From Nonomuraea angiospora (lineage in GTDB: Bacteria > Actinomycetota > Actinomycetes > Streptosporangiales > Streptosporangiaceae): a stretch of DNA of 64,000 nt. The notes under the pieces were generated by a model. It did no database searches and had not been told where the DNA came from. It saw only the letters and a program-made list of their open reading frames with translations. The DNA lies in NCBI RefSeq assembly GCF_014873145.1, contig NZ_JADBEK010000001.1, positions 12,090,001 to 12,154,000 on the forward strand, read 5' to 3'. Position numbers and translations under genes: made by a program. This document shows, in pieces, positions 15,764 through 24,406 of the stretch (the stretch's first letter is position 1; every line of letters starts with the position of its first letter).

Positions 15764-16501
15764 TCAGCGCTTCGACTTCCGCTGGTGCTCGTCGACCAGG
15801 AGCCTGGCGAGGTCGGCCACCTTGACCTGGTGGTGCTGGGAGATCTTGCGCAGCTCCTCGAACGCGGCCTCGGCGGTGCATCCGCTGGTCTGCATGATGA
15901 TGCCCTTGGCCTGGTCGATCACCGACCGTCCGGCGAGGGCCTCCTGGAGCTGCGCGGCGTCGGTGCGCACCTCCTCGAACTCCCACATGTTGGCCATCGC
16001 CACCCCGACCTGCTCGGTCAGCATGTCGGCCAGCGAGTGGGCGCCCTGGGGGGAGAACGCCCCTGGGCGTACCGAATAGAGGCCGACCAGCAGCAGGGCG
16101 GGCGCCACGTCGATGGGCACGACCAGCACGGAGCGCACGCCCCAGCGGCTGGCCAGCGCGTCGTAGCGGGGCCAGCGGGGCTCGTTGAGCACGTCGGCCA
16201 CGCCGGCGCGGGCGCCGCTCTGCCGGGCCTCGACGGACGGGCCCTCGCCGAGCGCGCGTTCGCCCTCGACGAGCATGATCAGCTCGCTGTGGGAGCCGGA
16301 CACCAGGACCCGGTGGTCGCGCCAGTGCTCGGCCGAGGCTCCCGAACAGCCCGGTACGCCGGCGGCCAGCGCCGTGGTGAGCCCACGCAGCACGCGTTCC
16401 GTGGAGGTGTCCTCGCCCAGCCGGCCCAGTGCGGCAAGGTCGCGGGCGAGACCGGGGGTGATCATCGCAGTTGATTTCATAGCAGCAAGCCTGTACCCCA
16501 T
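15764..16501 (-). CDS. GAF-ANTAR transcription antitermination regulator
   Basis: About 245 residues. The N-terminal two-thirds is a GAF-like sensor domain (SVEARQSGARAGVADVLNEPRWPRY). The C-terminus is an ANTAR RNA-binding domain (LQEALAGRSVIDQAKGIIMQTSGCTAEAAFEELRKISQ). ANTAR proteins bind paired hexaloop hairpins in mRNA to prevent termination. Three in-frame ATGs exist (16513, 16501, 16480); 16501 has GGGAGG in front. It is divergent from the SpoIIE phosphatase. Confidence 0.9.
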   Translation of the reverse strand: MGYRLAAMKSTAMITPGLARDLAALGRLGEDTSTERVLRGLTTALAAGVPGCSGASAEHWRDHRVLVSGSHSELIMLVEGERALGEGPSVEARQSGARAGVADVLNEPRWPRYDALASRWGVRSVLVVPIDVAPALLLVGLYSVRPGAFSPQGAHSLADMLTEQVGVAMANMWEFEEVRTDAAQLQEALAGRSVIDQAKGIIMQTSGCTAEAAFEELRKISQHHQVKVADLARLLVDEHQRKSKR

Positions 16502-16544
16502 ATGGCCTCCCATATCCCTTGTGACGTAGCGTCAGAGGGTGACC

Positions 16545-18371
16545 ATGCCGGACCTCGAACAAGCGCTGGACGCGTTGGCCGGACGCGTGTCGTCGCTTCG
16601 CGAAGCGCGAACCGCCTATCCCGCCGACCTCGCGCCCACGCTCGACGCCGCCCTTGCCGAGCTCGACACCGCCGCCGAACTGCTGGCCGAGGCCCGAGAG
16701 GCGCTGCAGAAGGCGCCCAAGCGGGCGGGCGGAAAGAAGGACGGCACGCAGCGGGAGCTGAAGCTGCTGCGTCAGGTGTTCCGGGCCTTCCCGGTGCCGG
16801 TCATCGTGCTGGACGGCGGTGGCGTGGTCAGGCGGATCAACCCCGAGACCTCGCAATTGCTCGGCAGCCCCGACGGCTACCTGGTGGGCCGGTCGTTCCC
16901 GCTGCTGGTGGACGTCTCGCGGCGGGCCGCGTTCCGGTCGCACCTGACGGCGGTGCTCCAGACGGGCCAGCCGGCGGCGTTCGAGACGCGGCTGGCGCAC
17001 CAGGGGCGCACGCACACCGTCCAGCTGGCGCTGACCAGGATGACCATGCCGGGCGAGCCGCAGCAGATGGTGGCGGCGGTGGCGCTGCCGACCGAGGTGC
17101 AGCTGCCCGAGCCGGGCGCGCGGCGGCCCGAGCAGTCCGACGGCGCGCTGCTGCTGGCGGCGGCCAAGCGGCAGGACCTGCTGGTCAAGATGGCCAATCT
17201 GCTGCTCGAGGAGGAGACGCTGCTGCGCCCGGTCGCGCTGCCGAGGGCGACGCGGCTGCTGGCGGCCGAGTGGGCCGACTGGGTGGTCGCGGACATGGTG
17301 CGCGGCGGGGTGCTGCGCCGCTCGGTCGTGGTGGCGCCGAAGAACCATCCGCTGGGCGATCTGGTCCGCCAGGTGGAGTCCGCGGATCCGGCGGGCAGCC
17401 AGGTCGTGATGCAGGTGCTGGAGCGCGGCTCCGGCGTGGTGCAGGAGATGCTGGACGACGACAGCCTGCTCGGGTTCTGCGCGGACGGGCCGCTGCTGAC
17501 GGCGATGGGCGCGGGCTCGATGCTGAGCGTGCCGATCGGCTCCGGCGACGGCGTGCTCACGCTGGTGCGCGCGCACGACCGGCGCCCGTTCACGCTGGCC
17601 GACCTGGCCGTCATGCAGGAGGTCGGGCTGCAGCTCGGGCTGGCCGTACGGGCCCAGACCAGCTTCCAGAGCCGTTCGCGGGCGGCGGACGCGCTGTCGG
17701 CGAGCGTCGCGCCCCGCACGCTGCCCGACGTGCCCGGCTACGAGGCGGCGGCCGTCTACCATCCCGGGGCGTCGGTGGGCGCCGAGTTCTACGACGTGTT
17801 CCCGGTGTCGTCCGGGTGGGGGTTCGCGCTGGGCGGCGCCGTCGGCAAGGGCGAGGAGGCCGCGTCGGTCAGCGCGATGGTACGCGGCGGCCTGCGGGTC
17901 CTCGGCGTCTGGGAGTCCGACCCCGACCTGGTGATGCGCAAGGTCAACGAGGCCCTGGTCGCGCAGGGCACGGGCATGTTCGTGATGGCCGTGGCGGGCT
18001 TCGTGAAGGGGCGCGAGATCAGGCTGTCGTCGGCCGGGCACCATCCCGCCGCGCTGCTGCAGGCCGACGGCGCCGTGCGCTTCGCCGCGGGCGGCGGCGT
18101 GCCGCTGGGCCTGGCGCCCGAGGCGGAGACCAGCGTGGAACGGCTGACGGTGGCCGTGGGCGAGACGCTGGTGCTCTATTCGGAGGGGCTGATCTCCTCC
18201 AGGAACGACCGGGGGGAGCCGTACGGCGAGGAACGGCTGGCCGACGTGCTCGGCCGGTGCGCGGGACAGTCGCCGTCCACCGTGGTCAAGGCGCTGGAGG
18301 CCGACCGGCACGCCTTCTCGGGCGGCCAGGTGTGGGACGAGATTGTGATCCTCGCGCTACGTGGGGTCTGA
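16545..18371 (+). CDS. PAS-GAF-SpoIIE protein phosphatase
   Basis: 608 residues. An N-terminal helical segment is followed by a PAS domain (FPVPVIVLDGGGVVRRINPETSQLLG), a GAF-like domain and a C-terminal PP2C-type SpoIIE phosphatase (GAEFYDVFPVSSGWGFALGGAVGKGEEA, then LSSAGHHPAALL). Metal-binding Asp residues are present at the first site (EFYDVF), but GDVxGHG is degenerate: GAVGKG. It should dephosphorylate STAS antagonists such as the one at 15.4 kb and so activate the sigma factor. ATG 16545 has AGAGG at good spacing; GTG 16539 is possible. Confidence 0.88.
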   Translation: MPDLEQALDALAGRVSSLREARTAYPADLAPTLDAALAELDTAAELLAEAREALQKAPKRAGGKKDGTQRELKLLRQVFRAFPVPVIVLDGGGVVRRINPETSQLLGSPDGYLVGRSFPLLVDVSRRAAFRSHLTAVLQTGQPAAFETRLAHQGRTHTVQLALTRMTMPGEPQQMVAAVALPTEVQLPEPGARRPEQSDGALLLAAAKRQDLLVKMANLLLEEETLLRPVALPRATRLLAAEWADWVVADMVRGGVLRRSVVVAPKNHPLGDLVRQVESADPAGSQVVMQVLERGSGVVQEMLDDDSLLGFCADGPLLTAMGAGSMLSVPIGSGDGVLTLVRAHDRRPFTLADLAVMQEVGLQLGLAVRAQTSFQSRSRAADALSASVAPRTLPDVPGYEAAAVYHPGASVGAEFYDVFPVSSGWGFALGGAVGKGEEAASVSAMVRGGLRVLGVWESDPDLVMRKVNEALVAQGTGMFVMAVAGFVKGREIRLSSAGHHPAALLQADGAVRFAAGGGVPLGLAPEAETSVERLTVAVGETLVLYSEGLISSRNDRGEPYGEERLADVLGRCAGQSPSTVVKALEADRHAFSGGQVWDEIVILALRGV

Positions 18372-18403
18372 CCTGCAAAGTCAGAGATGTCTGATTTTTG
18401 GGG

Positions 18404-18430
18404 GTTTGCGATCGAGTCAAAACTGGGTAT
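18404..18430 (+). promoter_or_regulatory. sigma-B/SigF-type promoter
   Basis: GTTT at 18404-18407 and GGGTAT at 18425-18430, separated by 17 bases, match the actinobacterial sigma-B/F consensus. It lies 68 bases before the glycosyltransferase ATG and 3 kb from a sigma gene of that family, so it is a candidate direct target. Confidence 0.65.
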
Positions 18431-18498
18431 GGTCGGAAGCGTAGACATGTGCCTAAGACGCAGGCGCACCTTCCAGTCTTTCTTCGCTGAGGTGTGCC

Positions 18499-19602
18499 AT
18501 GAATATCGCGATCGTAGCTTCCGCTGAGAGCAACCGGCGTGACCGCATCCTTTCCGTCGCCCGTGAGCTCGGCCGCGAACACCACGTCACCGTCTACTCC
18601 CGTCGTGACAGCATTGAGGGCAAGCCCAAGACGCGGGTGGCCCCGGGGGTCACGTTGGAGCAGATCGACGTGGGCCCGGCCCAGGAGTTGTCGGCCGACG
18701 GCGTCGTTCCCTACCTGAACGACGTCGGCGAGCACCTGATGCGGCGATGGAGCCAGGAGCGGCCCGATGTGATCCACGCGCATTCGTGGACCGGTGGGCT
18801 GGTGGCGGTGGCGGGTGCCAACGGGCTGGGGGTGCCGGTCACGCAGACTTTCCACACGGTCGACGCCTCGCACAAGGAGCTGGAGCTGGCCCTCGGCCGC
18901 CGGGCCAACGCGGTCATCGCGGGCTCCGGGGACGAGGAGTCGGCGCTGATCCGGCTGGGCGTGCCGCGCAACCACATCGCCGTCGTCCCGTACGGCGTCG
19001 ACACCGAGCGCTTCCAGCGCCGCGGCGCGGTGGCCACGAAGGGCACGCGCAAGCGGCTCCTGCACGTCGGCCCGCTGACGGTGGATCGCGGCGCGGACAC
19101 CGTCGTGCGGGCGCTGCCGGGGCTCGGCGACGTCGAGCTGGTCATCGCGGGCGGGCCCGAGCCCGAGGACCTCGACACCGACCAGGACGCCTGCCGGCTG
19201 CGCGCGCTGGCCGAGCAGCTCGACGTCGCCGCCCAGGTGACGCTGCTGGGTCAGGTCAAGCGGTCCGCCGTGCCGAAGCTCATGCGCAGCGCGGACGCCG
19301 TGGTGTCGGTGCCGCGCGAGGCCGTGACCGGCATCGTCGCGCTGGAGGCGATGGCCTGCGGCGTACCGGTGATCGCCTCGGCCGTCGGCGCCCACCTGGA
19401 CTCCGTCATCGACGGCGTCACCGGGCTGCTGGTTCCCCCGGACCGGCCGGCGCGCACCGCGCGGCTGGCCCGCGAGCTGCTGTGGGACCCGACCCTGCGG
19501 ACCGCGCTGGGCTACGCCGGCGCCGACCGGGCGCGCTCGCGCTACTCCTGGGAGCGGGTGAGCCAGGAACTGGTAAGGGTGTACGAGGCGGCCTGCGCCT
19601 GA
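18499..19602 (+). CDS. glycosyltransferase family 4 protein
   Basis: A 367-residue GT-B fold glycosyltransferase. The N-terminal half has RPDVIHAHSWTGGLVAV and TQTFHT; the C-terminal half has PREAVTGIVALEAMACGVPVIASAVG, containing the EX7E-like nucleotide-sugar site. The acceptor is unknown; it may act on a cell-surface or storage glycan. GAGGTG precedes ATG. The sigma-B/F-like promoter suggests induction by osmotic or general stress. Confidence 0.9.
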   Translation: MNIAIVASAESNRRDRILSVARELGREHHVTVYSRRDSIEGKPKTRVAPGVTLEQIDVGPAQELSADGVVPYLNDVGEHLMRRWSQERPDVIHAHSWTGGLVAVAGANGLGVPVTQTFHTVDASHKELELALGRRANAVIAGSGDEESALIRLGVPRNHIAVVPYGVDTERFQRRGAVATKGTRKRLLHVGPLTVDRGADTVVRALPGLGDVELVIAGGPEPEDLDTDQDACRLRALAEQLDVAAQVTLLGQVKRSAVPKLMRSADAVVSVPREAVTGIVALEAMACGVPVIASAVGAHLDSVIDGVTGLLVPPDRPARTARLARELLWDPTLRTALGYAGADRARSRYSWERVSQELVRVYEAACA

Positions 19603-19614
19603 ACCACCGAAACC

Positions 19615-19642
19615 CCGGCAGGCGGCAGCAGCCGCCTGCCGG
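19615..19642. terminator. perfect 12-bp hairpin between convergent genes
   Basis: CCGGCAGGCGGC and GCCGCCTGCCGG flank the loop AGCA between the glycosyltransferase stop and the stop of the convergent pucR gene. A likely bidirectional terminator without a U-tract, as is common in high-GC actinomycetes. Confidence 0.75.
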
Positions 19643-19655
19643 CACCATGAGGTGG

Positions 19656-20708
19656 TCAGTGTCCGCAGAGCCGGGCGGCCTTGAGCCCCAGGTGCACGGC
19701 CAGGCGGTCGTCGCCGTCCGAGAGATCCCGGTGGGTGAGACGCTCGGCCTTGCCCAGCCGGTAGTAGAGCGTCTGGCGGTGGATGCCGAGCTCCGCGGCC
19801 GTCTTCTGGGCGTGGCCGCCGTGGTCGAGGTAGGCCTCCACGGTCTCGGCCAGCTCGCCGTCCAGGACCGCGGTCTCGGCCGCCAGCTCGCGCAGGTCCG
19901 CCTGGCCGAGCCTGGCCAGCAGGCGGTGCACGCCCAGGTCCTCCCAGCGGGCGACGGGCGCGTACCGGGGGAAGTGCTCGGCCACGCGCAGGGCGTGGCG
20001 GGCCTCGCGCCAGCTCAGCCAGGCGTCGGCCGGGTCCGCCCGGGGCGCGCCGATGCCGGCGGCGGTGCCATACGCGCTCTGCAGGGTCTGCGCCACCTCG
20101 CCCGCGAGGTGGGCGGGGGCGAGCAGGGCGACGGGGGAGCCGGGGCGGGCCAGGACGCCGCGCGGCAGCGTCCAGAGGGCGGCGAGGCGCTCGGCCGACT
20201 CGCGTACGGCGATCGCCGCGACGGGGCCCGGCACCTCGATGGCCGCGCCCGCCCGCTCGGACGGGTCGGCCGAGAAGAGGGCGAGCAGGCCGCGGCCGAG
20301 GTCCTGCCGGCTCCTGGCCTCCTGGGCGAGGGCGGCGGCGGCCCTGGCCACCAGCGGCGCGACGGATTCGAGCGCCGCGAGCGAGCCCGAGTCGAGCAGC
20401 CACAGATAGCCGTAGGTGACCTCGCCGTGGCGCAGCGGCCAGCACACCCTGGCCAGGACGCCGAGCTCGGCGTCGGCGGGGATCCGGACCGGGCCCGGGG
20501 CCTTGGCGATGCCGTAGCGCTCGAAGTAGTCGCGCACCTCCCCGGTGGCGCGCCGGCGCAGGATCGACTCCTGGCGGACCGTGTCGATGTCGCCGTGCTG
20601 CGCCCCGTACGCCAGCAGCCGGAACGAGCGGTCCTCCAGCGTCGCGGACGCCCCCAGCCGGGCGGCGATCTCGTCGACGATCTCTTGCAGGTCTGCCGTG
20701 TTGTGCAT
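19656..20708 (-). CDS. PucR-family transcriptional regulator of proline catabolism
   Basis: About 350 residues with a central GGDEF-like CdaR region and a C-terminal HTH (GHAQKTAAELGIHRQTLYYRLGKAERL). Proteins of this family next to proline dehydrogenase activate proline use. It is divergent from the ProDH gene with a 75-bp gap. Start ATG 20708; ATG 20729 is in frame seven codons upstream and also possible. Confidence 0.88.
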   Translation of the reverse strand: MHNTADLQEIVDEIAARLGASATLEDRSFRLLAYGAQHGDIDTVRQESILRRRATGEVRDYFERYGIAKAPGPVRIPADAELGVLARVCWPLRHGEVTYGYLWLLDSGSLAALESVAPLVARAAAALAQEARSRQDLGRGLLALFSADPSERAGAAIEVPGPVAAIAVRESAERLAALWTLPRGVLARPGSPVALLAPAHLAGEVAQTLQSAYGTAAGIGAPRADPADAWLSWREARHALRVAEHFPRYAPVARWEDLGVHRLLARLGQADLRELAAETAVLDGELAETVEAYLDHGGHAQKTAAELGIHRQTLYYRLGKAERLTHRDLSDGDDRLAVHLGLKAARLCGH

Positions 20709-20771
20709 TTGTATGACAGCCTGCCACATCGGCCGTTACGCACGTCGATGGCCCCCGCTGAGCTGCGTTTT

Positions 20772-20777
20772 TAGACT
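20772..20777 (+). promoter_or_regulatory. -10 element giving a leaderless proline dehydrogenase mRNA
   Basis: TAGACT lies six bases before the ATG at 20784, the spacing expected when transcription starts at the start codon. The only purine tract (TTGAGGC) touches the ATG and is too close to act as a ribosome site. Confidence 0.6.
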
Positions 20778-20783
20778 TGAGGC

Positions 20784-21701
20784 ATGCTGGGTCAAGTGCT
20801 CCTCGCCGCGTCCGGGAGCGGCGTCGTACGTCGTGCCGTGTCGGCCTTCCCGCTCACCAGGAAGGTGGTCGATCGGTTCGTCGCGGGCGAGAGCGTCCAG
20901 GAGGCCCGCGACGCCATCGAGCGCCTGCGCGACATGAAACTCGCCGTCACCGTCGACCACCTCGGCGAGGAGACGCGCGACGCGCGGGCCGCCGAGGCCA
21001 CCGCGAACGCCTACCTCACGCTGCTCGACGCCGTCAGGCCGCTCGACCTCGGCGCCCGGGGCGAGGTGTCGGTCAAGCTGTCGGCCGTGGGGCAGCGGCT
21101 CGACGACGCGATGGCGCTGGAGCACGCCCGCGAGATCTGCGCCGCGGCGGCGCGCAACGGCTCGACCGTCACGCTCGACATGGAGGACCACACCACCGTC
21201 GACTCGACGCTGACCATCCTGCGCAAGCTGCGCGAGGACTATCCGTCGACCGGGGTGGCGATCCAGGCGTACCTGTTCCGCAGCGAGGCCGACTGCCGCG
21301 ACCTGGCCGCCGAGGGCTCCCGGGTGCGCCTGGTCAAGGGCGCCTACCGCGAGCCCGCCTCCGTCGCGCACCAGGGGCGCGGCGCCGTGGACAAGGCGTA
21401 CGTGCGATGCCTGCGCATCCTCATGGCGGGGAAGGGTTACCCCATGGTGGCGACGCACGACGATCGCATGATCGCGATCACGGAGGTGCTCGCCGACCGG
21501 TTCGGGCGGACGATCGGCGACCACGAGTTCCAGATGCTCTACGGAATCCGGACCGACCTGCAGGAGTCCCTGGCCGGGGCCGGCCACACGGTCCGTGTCT
21601 ACGTCCCCTACGGCGACGACTGGTACGGCTACTTCATGCGCCGCCTCGCGGAGCGCCCCGCCAACGTCGCCTTCTTCCTTCGCGCCCTTGGGGGTAAGTA
21701 A
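20784..21701 (+). CDS. proline dehydrogenase
   Basis: A 305-residue FAD-dependent monofunctional proline dehydrogenase (beta/alpha barrel). Conserved segments are KLSAVGQRLD, LDMEDHTTVD, RLVKGAYREP, THDDRMI and EFQMLYGIR. It oxidises proline to pyrroline-5-carboxylate and passes electrons to the respiratory chain at the membrane. Its TAA shares a base with the next gene's ATG, so the substrate-linked pair is co-translated. Confidence 0.95.
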   Translation: MLGQVLLAASGSGVVRRAVSAFPLTRKVVDRFVAGESVQEARDAIERLRDMKLAVTVDHLGEETRDARAAEATANAYLTLLDAVRPLDLGARGEVSVKLSAVGQRLDDAMALEHAREICAAAARNGSTVTLDMEDHTTVDSTLTILRKLREDYPSTGVAIQAYLFRSEADCRDLAAEGSRVRLVKGAYREPASVAHQGRGAVDKAYVRCLRILMAGKGYPMVATHDDRMIAITEVLADRFGRTIGDHEFQMLYGIRTDLQESLAGAGHTVRVYVPYGDDWYGYFMRRLAERPANVAFFLRALGGK

Positions 21702-23326
21702 TGGATGCCATCAGCAACGTTCCCGTGCCGGCCAACGAGCGCGTCTACGGCTACGCGCCGGGCAGCGCCGAGCGGTCGGCGCTGGAGGACCGCATCAAGG
21801 AGCTGGCCGGGTCGTCGATCGACCTGACCATGACCATCGACGGCGAGCAGCGCCTCGGCGGTGGCGCCCCCATCGACGTGGTGCAACCGCACAACCACGC
21901 CGCCGTCCTGGGCCGTACCAACGACGCTACGGCCCGGGACGTGCAGGACGCGGTGGACGCGGCGCTGCGGGCGGCGCCCGCGTGGCGGGCCCTGTCGTTC
22001 GACGAGCGGGCGGCGATCTTCCTCAAGGCCGCCGACCTGCTGTCCGGGCCGTGGCGGGCCACGCTCAACGCGGCGACCGTGCTGGGCCAGTCGAAGTCGG
22101 CGCAGCAGGCGGAGATCGACTCGGCCTGCGAGCTGATCGACTTCCTGCGCTTCAACGTGGCCTACGCCCGCCAGCTCTACGCCGACCAGCCGATCTCGTC
22201 GCCCGGCGTGTGGAACCGGATGGAGTACCGGCCGCTCGAAGGCTTCGTGCTGGCGATCACGCCGTTCAACTTCACCGCCATCGCCGGAAATTTGCCGACT
22301 TCTGCGGCTTTGATGGGGAATGTCGTCGTCTGGAAGCCGTCGCCGACCCAGCAGTTCGCCGCGCACTTCACGATGCGGCTGCTGGAGGCGGCCGGGCTGC
22401 CTCCCGGCGTGATCAACATGGTCACCGGCAACGGCCAGGCCGTCTCCGAGGTGGCGCTCGGGCACCCGGCCCTGGCCGGGATCCACTTCACCGGCTCCAC
22501 GGCGACGTTCCAGCACCTGTGGAGCACCGTCGGCCGGAACATCGCCGCCTACCACGGCTACCCGCGCCTCGTCGGCGAGACCGGCGGCAAGGACTTCGTG
22601 CTCGCCCACCCGTCCGCCGACCCGGCCGTGCTCTCGACGGCGCTGGTCAGGGGCGCCTTCGAGTACCAGGGGCAGAAGTGCTCGGCGGCCTCGCGGGCGT
22701 ACGTGCCGCGCTCGGTCTGGAACCGGATGCGCGACGACTTCGTGGCCACCGCCGAGTCGCTGACCGTGGGCGACGTGTCGGGCGACCTGTCGACGTTCAT
22801 GGGCGGGGTCATCGACGCCCGGGCCTTCGCCAAGCACAAGGAGGCCATCGACCGGGCGCGGGCGGCCGCGAACATCGACGTCCTCACCGGCTCGTACGAC
22901 GACAGCGTCGGCTACTTCGTCAAGCCGACCATCCTGGAGTCGGCCGACCCCACTGACGAGATCTTCGTCAAGGAGTACTTCGGGCCGATCCTGGGCGTGC
23001 ACGTCTACGAGGACCGCGACTTCGACGCGGTGCTCGACCAGATGGAGGGCATCGCCCCGTACGCGCTGACCGGCTCGATCATCGCCCAGGACCGCTACGC
23101 CATCGCGTCGGCGTCCGACCGGCTGCGCTTCGCGGCGGGCAACTTCTACGTCAACGACAAGCCGACGGGCGCGGTCGTGGGCCAGCAGCCGTTCGGCGGC
23201 GCCCGCGCCTCGGGCACCAACGACAAGGCGGGCTCGATCTTCAACCTGATCCGCTGGGTGAACGCCCGCACGATCAAGGAGACGTTCGTCCCGCCCACCG
23301 ACCATCGTTATCCGCACATGGGCTGA
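21701..23326 (+). CDS. pruA: L-glutamate gamma-semialdehyde (P5C) dehydrogenase
   Basis: A 541-residue aldehyde dehydrogenase of the P5C dehydrogenase type. The catalytic Cys lies in EYQGQKCSAASRAYVP and the general-base Glu in LVGETGGKDF; NFYVNDKPTGAVVGQQPFGGARASGTNDK is the family C-terminal signature region. It converts the product of the preceding enzyme to glutamate using NAD+. TAATG junction with the upstream gene. Confidence 0.95.
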   Translation: MDAISNVPVPANERVYGYAPGSAERSALEDRIKELAGSSIDLTMTIDGEQRLGGGAPIDVVQPHNHAAVLGRTNDATARDVQDAVDAALRAAPAWRALSFDERAAIFLKAADLLSGPWRATLNAATVLGQSKSAQQAEIDSACELIDFLRFNVAYARQLYADQPISSPGVWNRMEYRPLEGFVLAITPFNFTAIAGNLPTSAALMGNVVVWKPSPTQQFAAHFTMRLLEAAGLPPGVINMVTGNGQAVSEVALGHPALAGIHFTGSTATFQHLWSTVGRNIAAYHGYPRLVGETGGKDFVLAHPSADPAVLSTALVRGAFEYQGQKCSAASRAYVPRSVWNRMRDDFVATAESLTVGDVSGDLSTFMGGVIDARAFAKHKEAIDRARAAANIDVLTGSYDDSVGYFVKPTILESADPTDEIFVKEYFGPILGVHVYEDRDFDAVLDQMEGIAPYALTGSIIAQDRYAIASASDRLRFAAGNFYVNDKPTGAVVGQQPFGGARASGTNDKAGSIFNLIRWVNARTIKETFVPPTDHRYPHMG

Positions 23327-23344
23327 TTTTTCAGCCCATCCGGC

Positions 23345-23381
23345 CCATGAGCCCCCCGGTCCTGCCCCGGGGGGCTCATGG
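23345..23381 (+). terminator. 15-bp perfect hairpin after the proline operon
   Basis: Arms 23345-23359 and 23367-23381 (CCATGAGCCCCCCGG and its complement) flank a 7-base loop, 19 bases after the P5C dehydrogenase stop. This is the strongest terminator-like hairpin in the window. Confidence 0.8.
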
Positions 23382-23440
23382 CGTAATGTGCAATGTTTGT
23401 GTCGTTGACGCCTTGACAGCCCCGCCACCAGCATGAAGAC

Positions 23441-24403
23441 ATGCAGCGACGGGTTGTGATGGTCGTCTTCCCCGGCTTCCAGCTGCTCGACCTGGCCGGG
23501 CCGTCCGACGTGTTCGCGACGGCGGCGCTGCTGGCGCCCGAGGACGGCTACCAGGTCGAGGTGGCCGCCGTGCGGGCCGGTCCCGTGCCCTCCGGCAACG
23601 GGATCGCCGTCACGGCCCGCGCCCTCGGCGAGGTCACCGGGCCCGTCGACACGCTCATGGTCGTGGGCGGGATGTCGGTCCCCGGGCAGCTCGGCGACCG
23701 GGAGCTCGTCGAGGCCGTCGCCCGGCTGGCCGCGGGCGCGCGGCGGGTCGCGTCCGTGTGCAACGGGGCGTTCCTGCTGGCCGAGGCCGGGCTGCTGGAC
23801 CACCGGCGGGCCACCACGCACTGGCTGTCCGCCGGCGAGCTGGCCGCCCGCTACGAGTGCGTCGAGGTGGACGCCGACCCCCTCTACATCGAGGACGGCG
23901 ACGTCTGGACCTCGGCGGGCGTCCTGTCCGGCGTGGACCTCGCGCTCGCGCTGGTGGCCAGGGACCACGGCCACGCGCTCGCCCGCGACGTCGCCCGCGG
24001 CCTCGTGGTGTACCTGCACAGGCCGGGCGGGCAGAGCCAGTTCAGCACCCCGATGCGGGCCATGACGCCGCGCAGCGAGCCGCTCAGGGAGTTGCAGGCC
24101 TACATCGACGCCAACCCCGCCGCCGACCTGAGCGTGCCCGCGCTCGCCGCCCGGGTGGGGATGAGCGAGCGCCACTTCTCCCGCGTCTTCACCGGGCAGA
24201 CCGGCCTGTCGCCCGGCCGGTACGTCGAGCGCAGCCGTGCCGAGGCCGCCAGGCGGCTCCTGGAGGTCACCGCCCACCCGCTGGACCGGGTGGCCAGGGA
24301 GTCGGGGCTCAGCACGCCGGAGACCCTCTACCGCGTCTTCCGCCGCCACTGGCGGATCTCACCCGGCGACCACCGTCGCGGGTTCCGATCGAAGGAGAAG
24401 TAA
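23441..24403 (+). CDS. GlxA-family AraC-type transcriptional regulator
   Basis: A 320-residue protein with an N-terminal DJ-1/PfpI-like domain (VVFPGFQLLDLAGPSDVF, nucleophile-elbow Cys in VASVCNGAFLLAEAG) and a C-terminal AraC DNA-binding domain (LSVPALAARVGMSERHFSRVFTGQTG). It stands four bases before a stand-alone DJ-1/PfpI gene with the same elbow motif and likely controls it. The inducer is unknown. Confidence 0.9.
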   Translation: MQRRVVMVVFPGFQLLDLAGPSDVFATAALLAPEDGYQVEVAAVRAGPVPSGNGIAVTARALGEVTGPVDTLMVVGGMSVPGQLGDRELVEAVARLAAGARRVASVCNGAFLLAEAGLLDHRRATTHWLSAGELAARYECVEVDADPLYIEDGDVWTSAGVLSGVDLALALVARDHGHALARDVARGLVVYLHRPGGQSQFSTPMRAMTPRSEPLRELQAYIDANPAADLSVPALAARVGMSERHFSRVFTGQTGLSPGRYVERSRAEAARRLLEVTAHPLDRVARESGLSTPETLYRVFRRHWRISPGDHRRGFRSKEK

Positions 24404-24406
24404 ACG

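Noticed and set aside
15492..18311. Antisense open frame of about 939 codons opposite the STAS-to-SpoIIE region
   Set aside because: Spans several real genes and their gaps, has no domain and no ribosome site.
21629..24349. Antisense open frame of about 906 codons opposite P5C dehydrogenase and the GlxA regulator
   Set aside because: Low-complexity Arg/Gly/Val/His composition; the plus-strand proteins are unmistakable.
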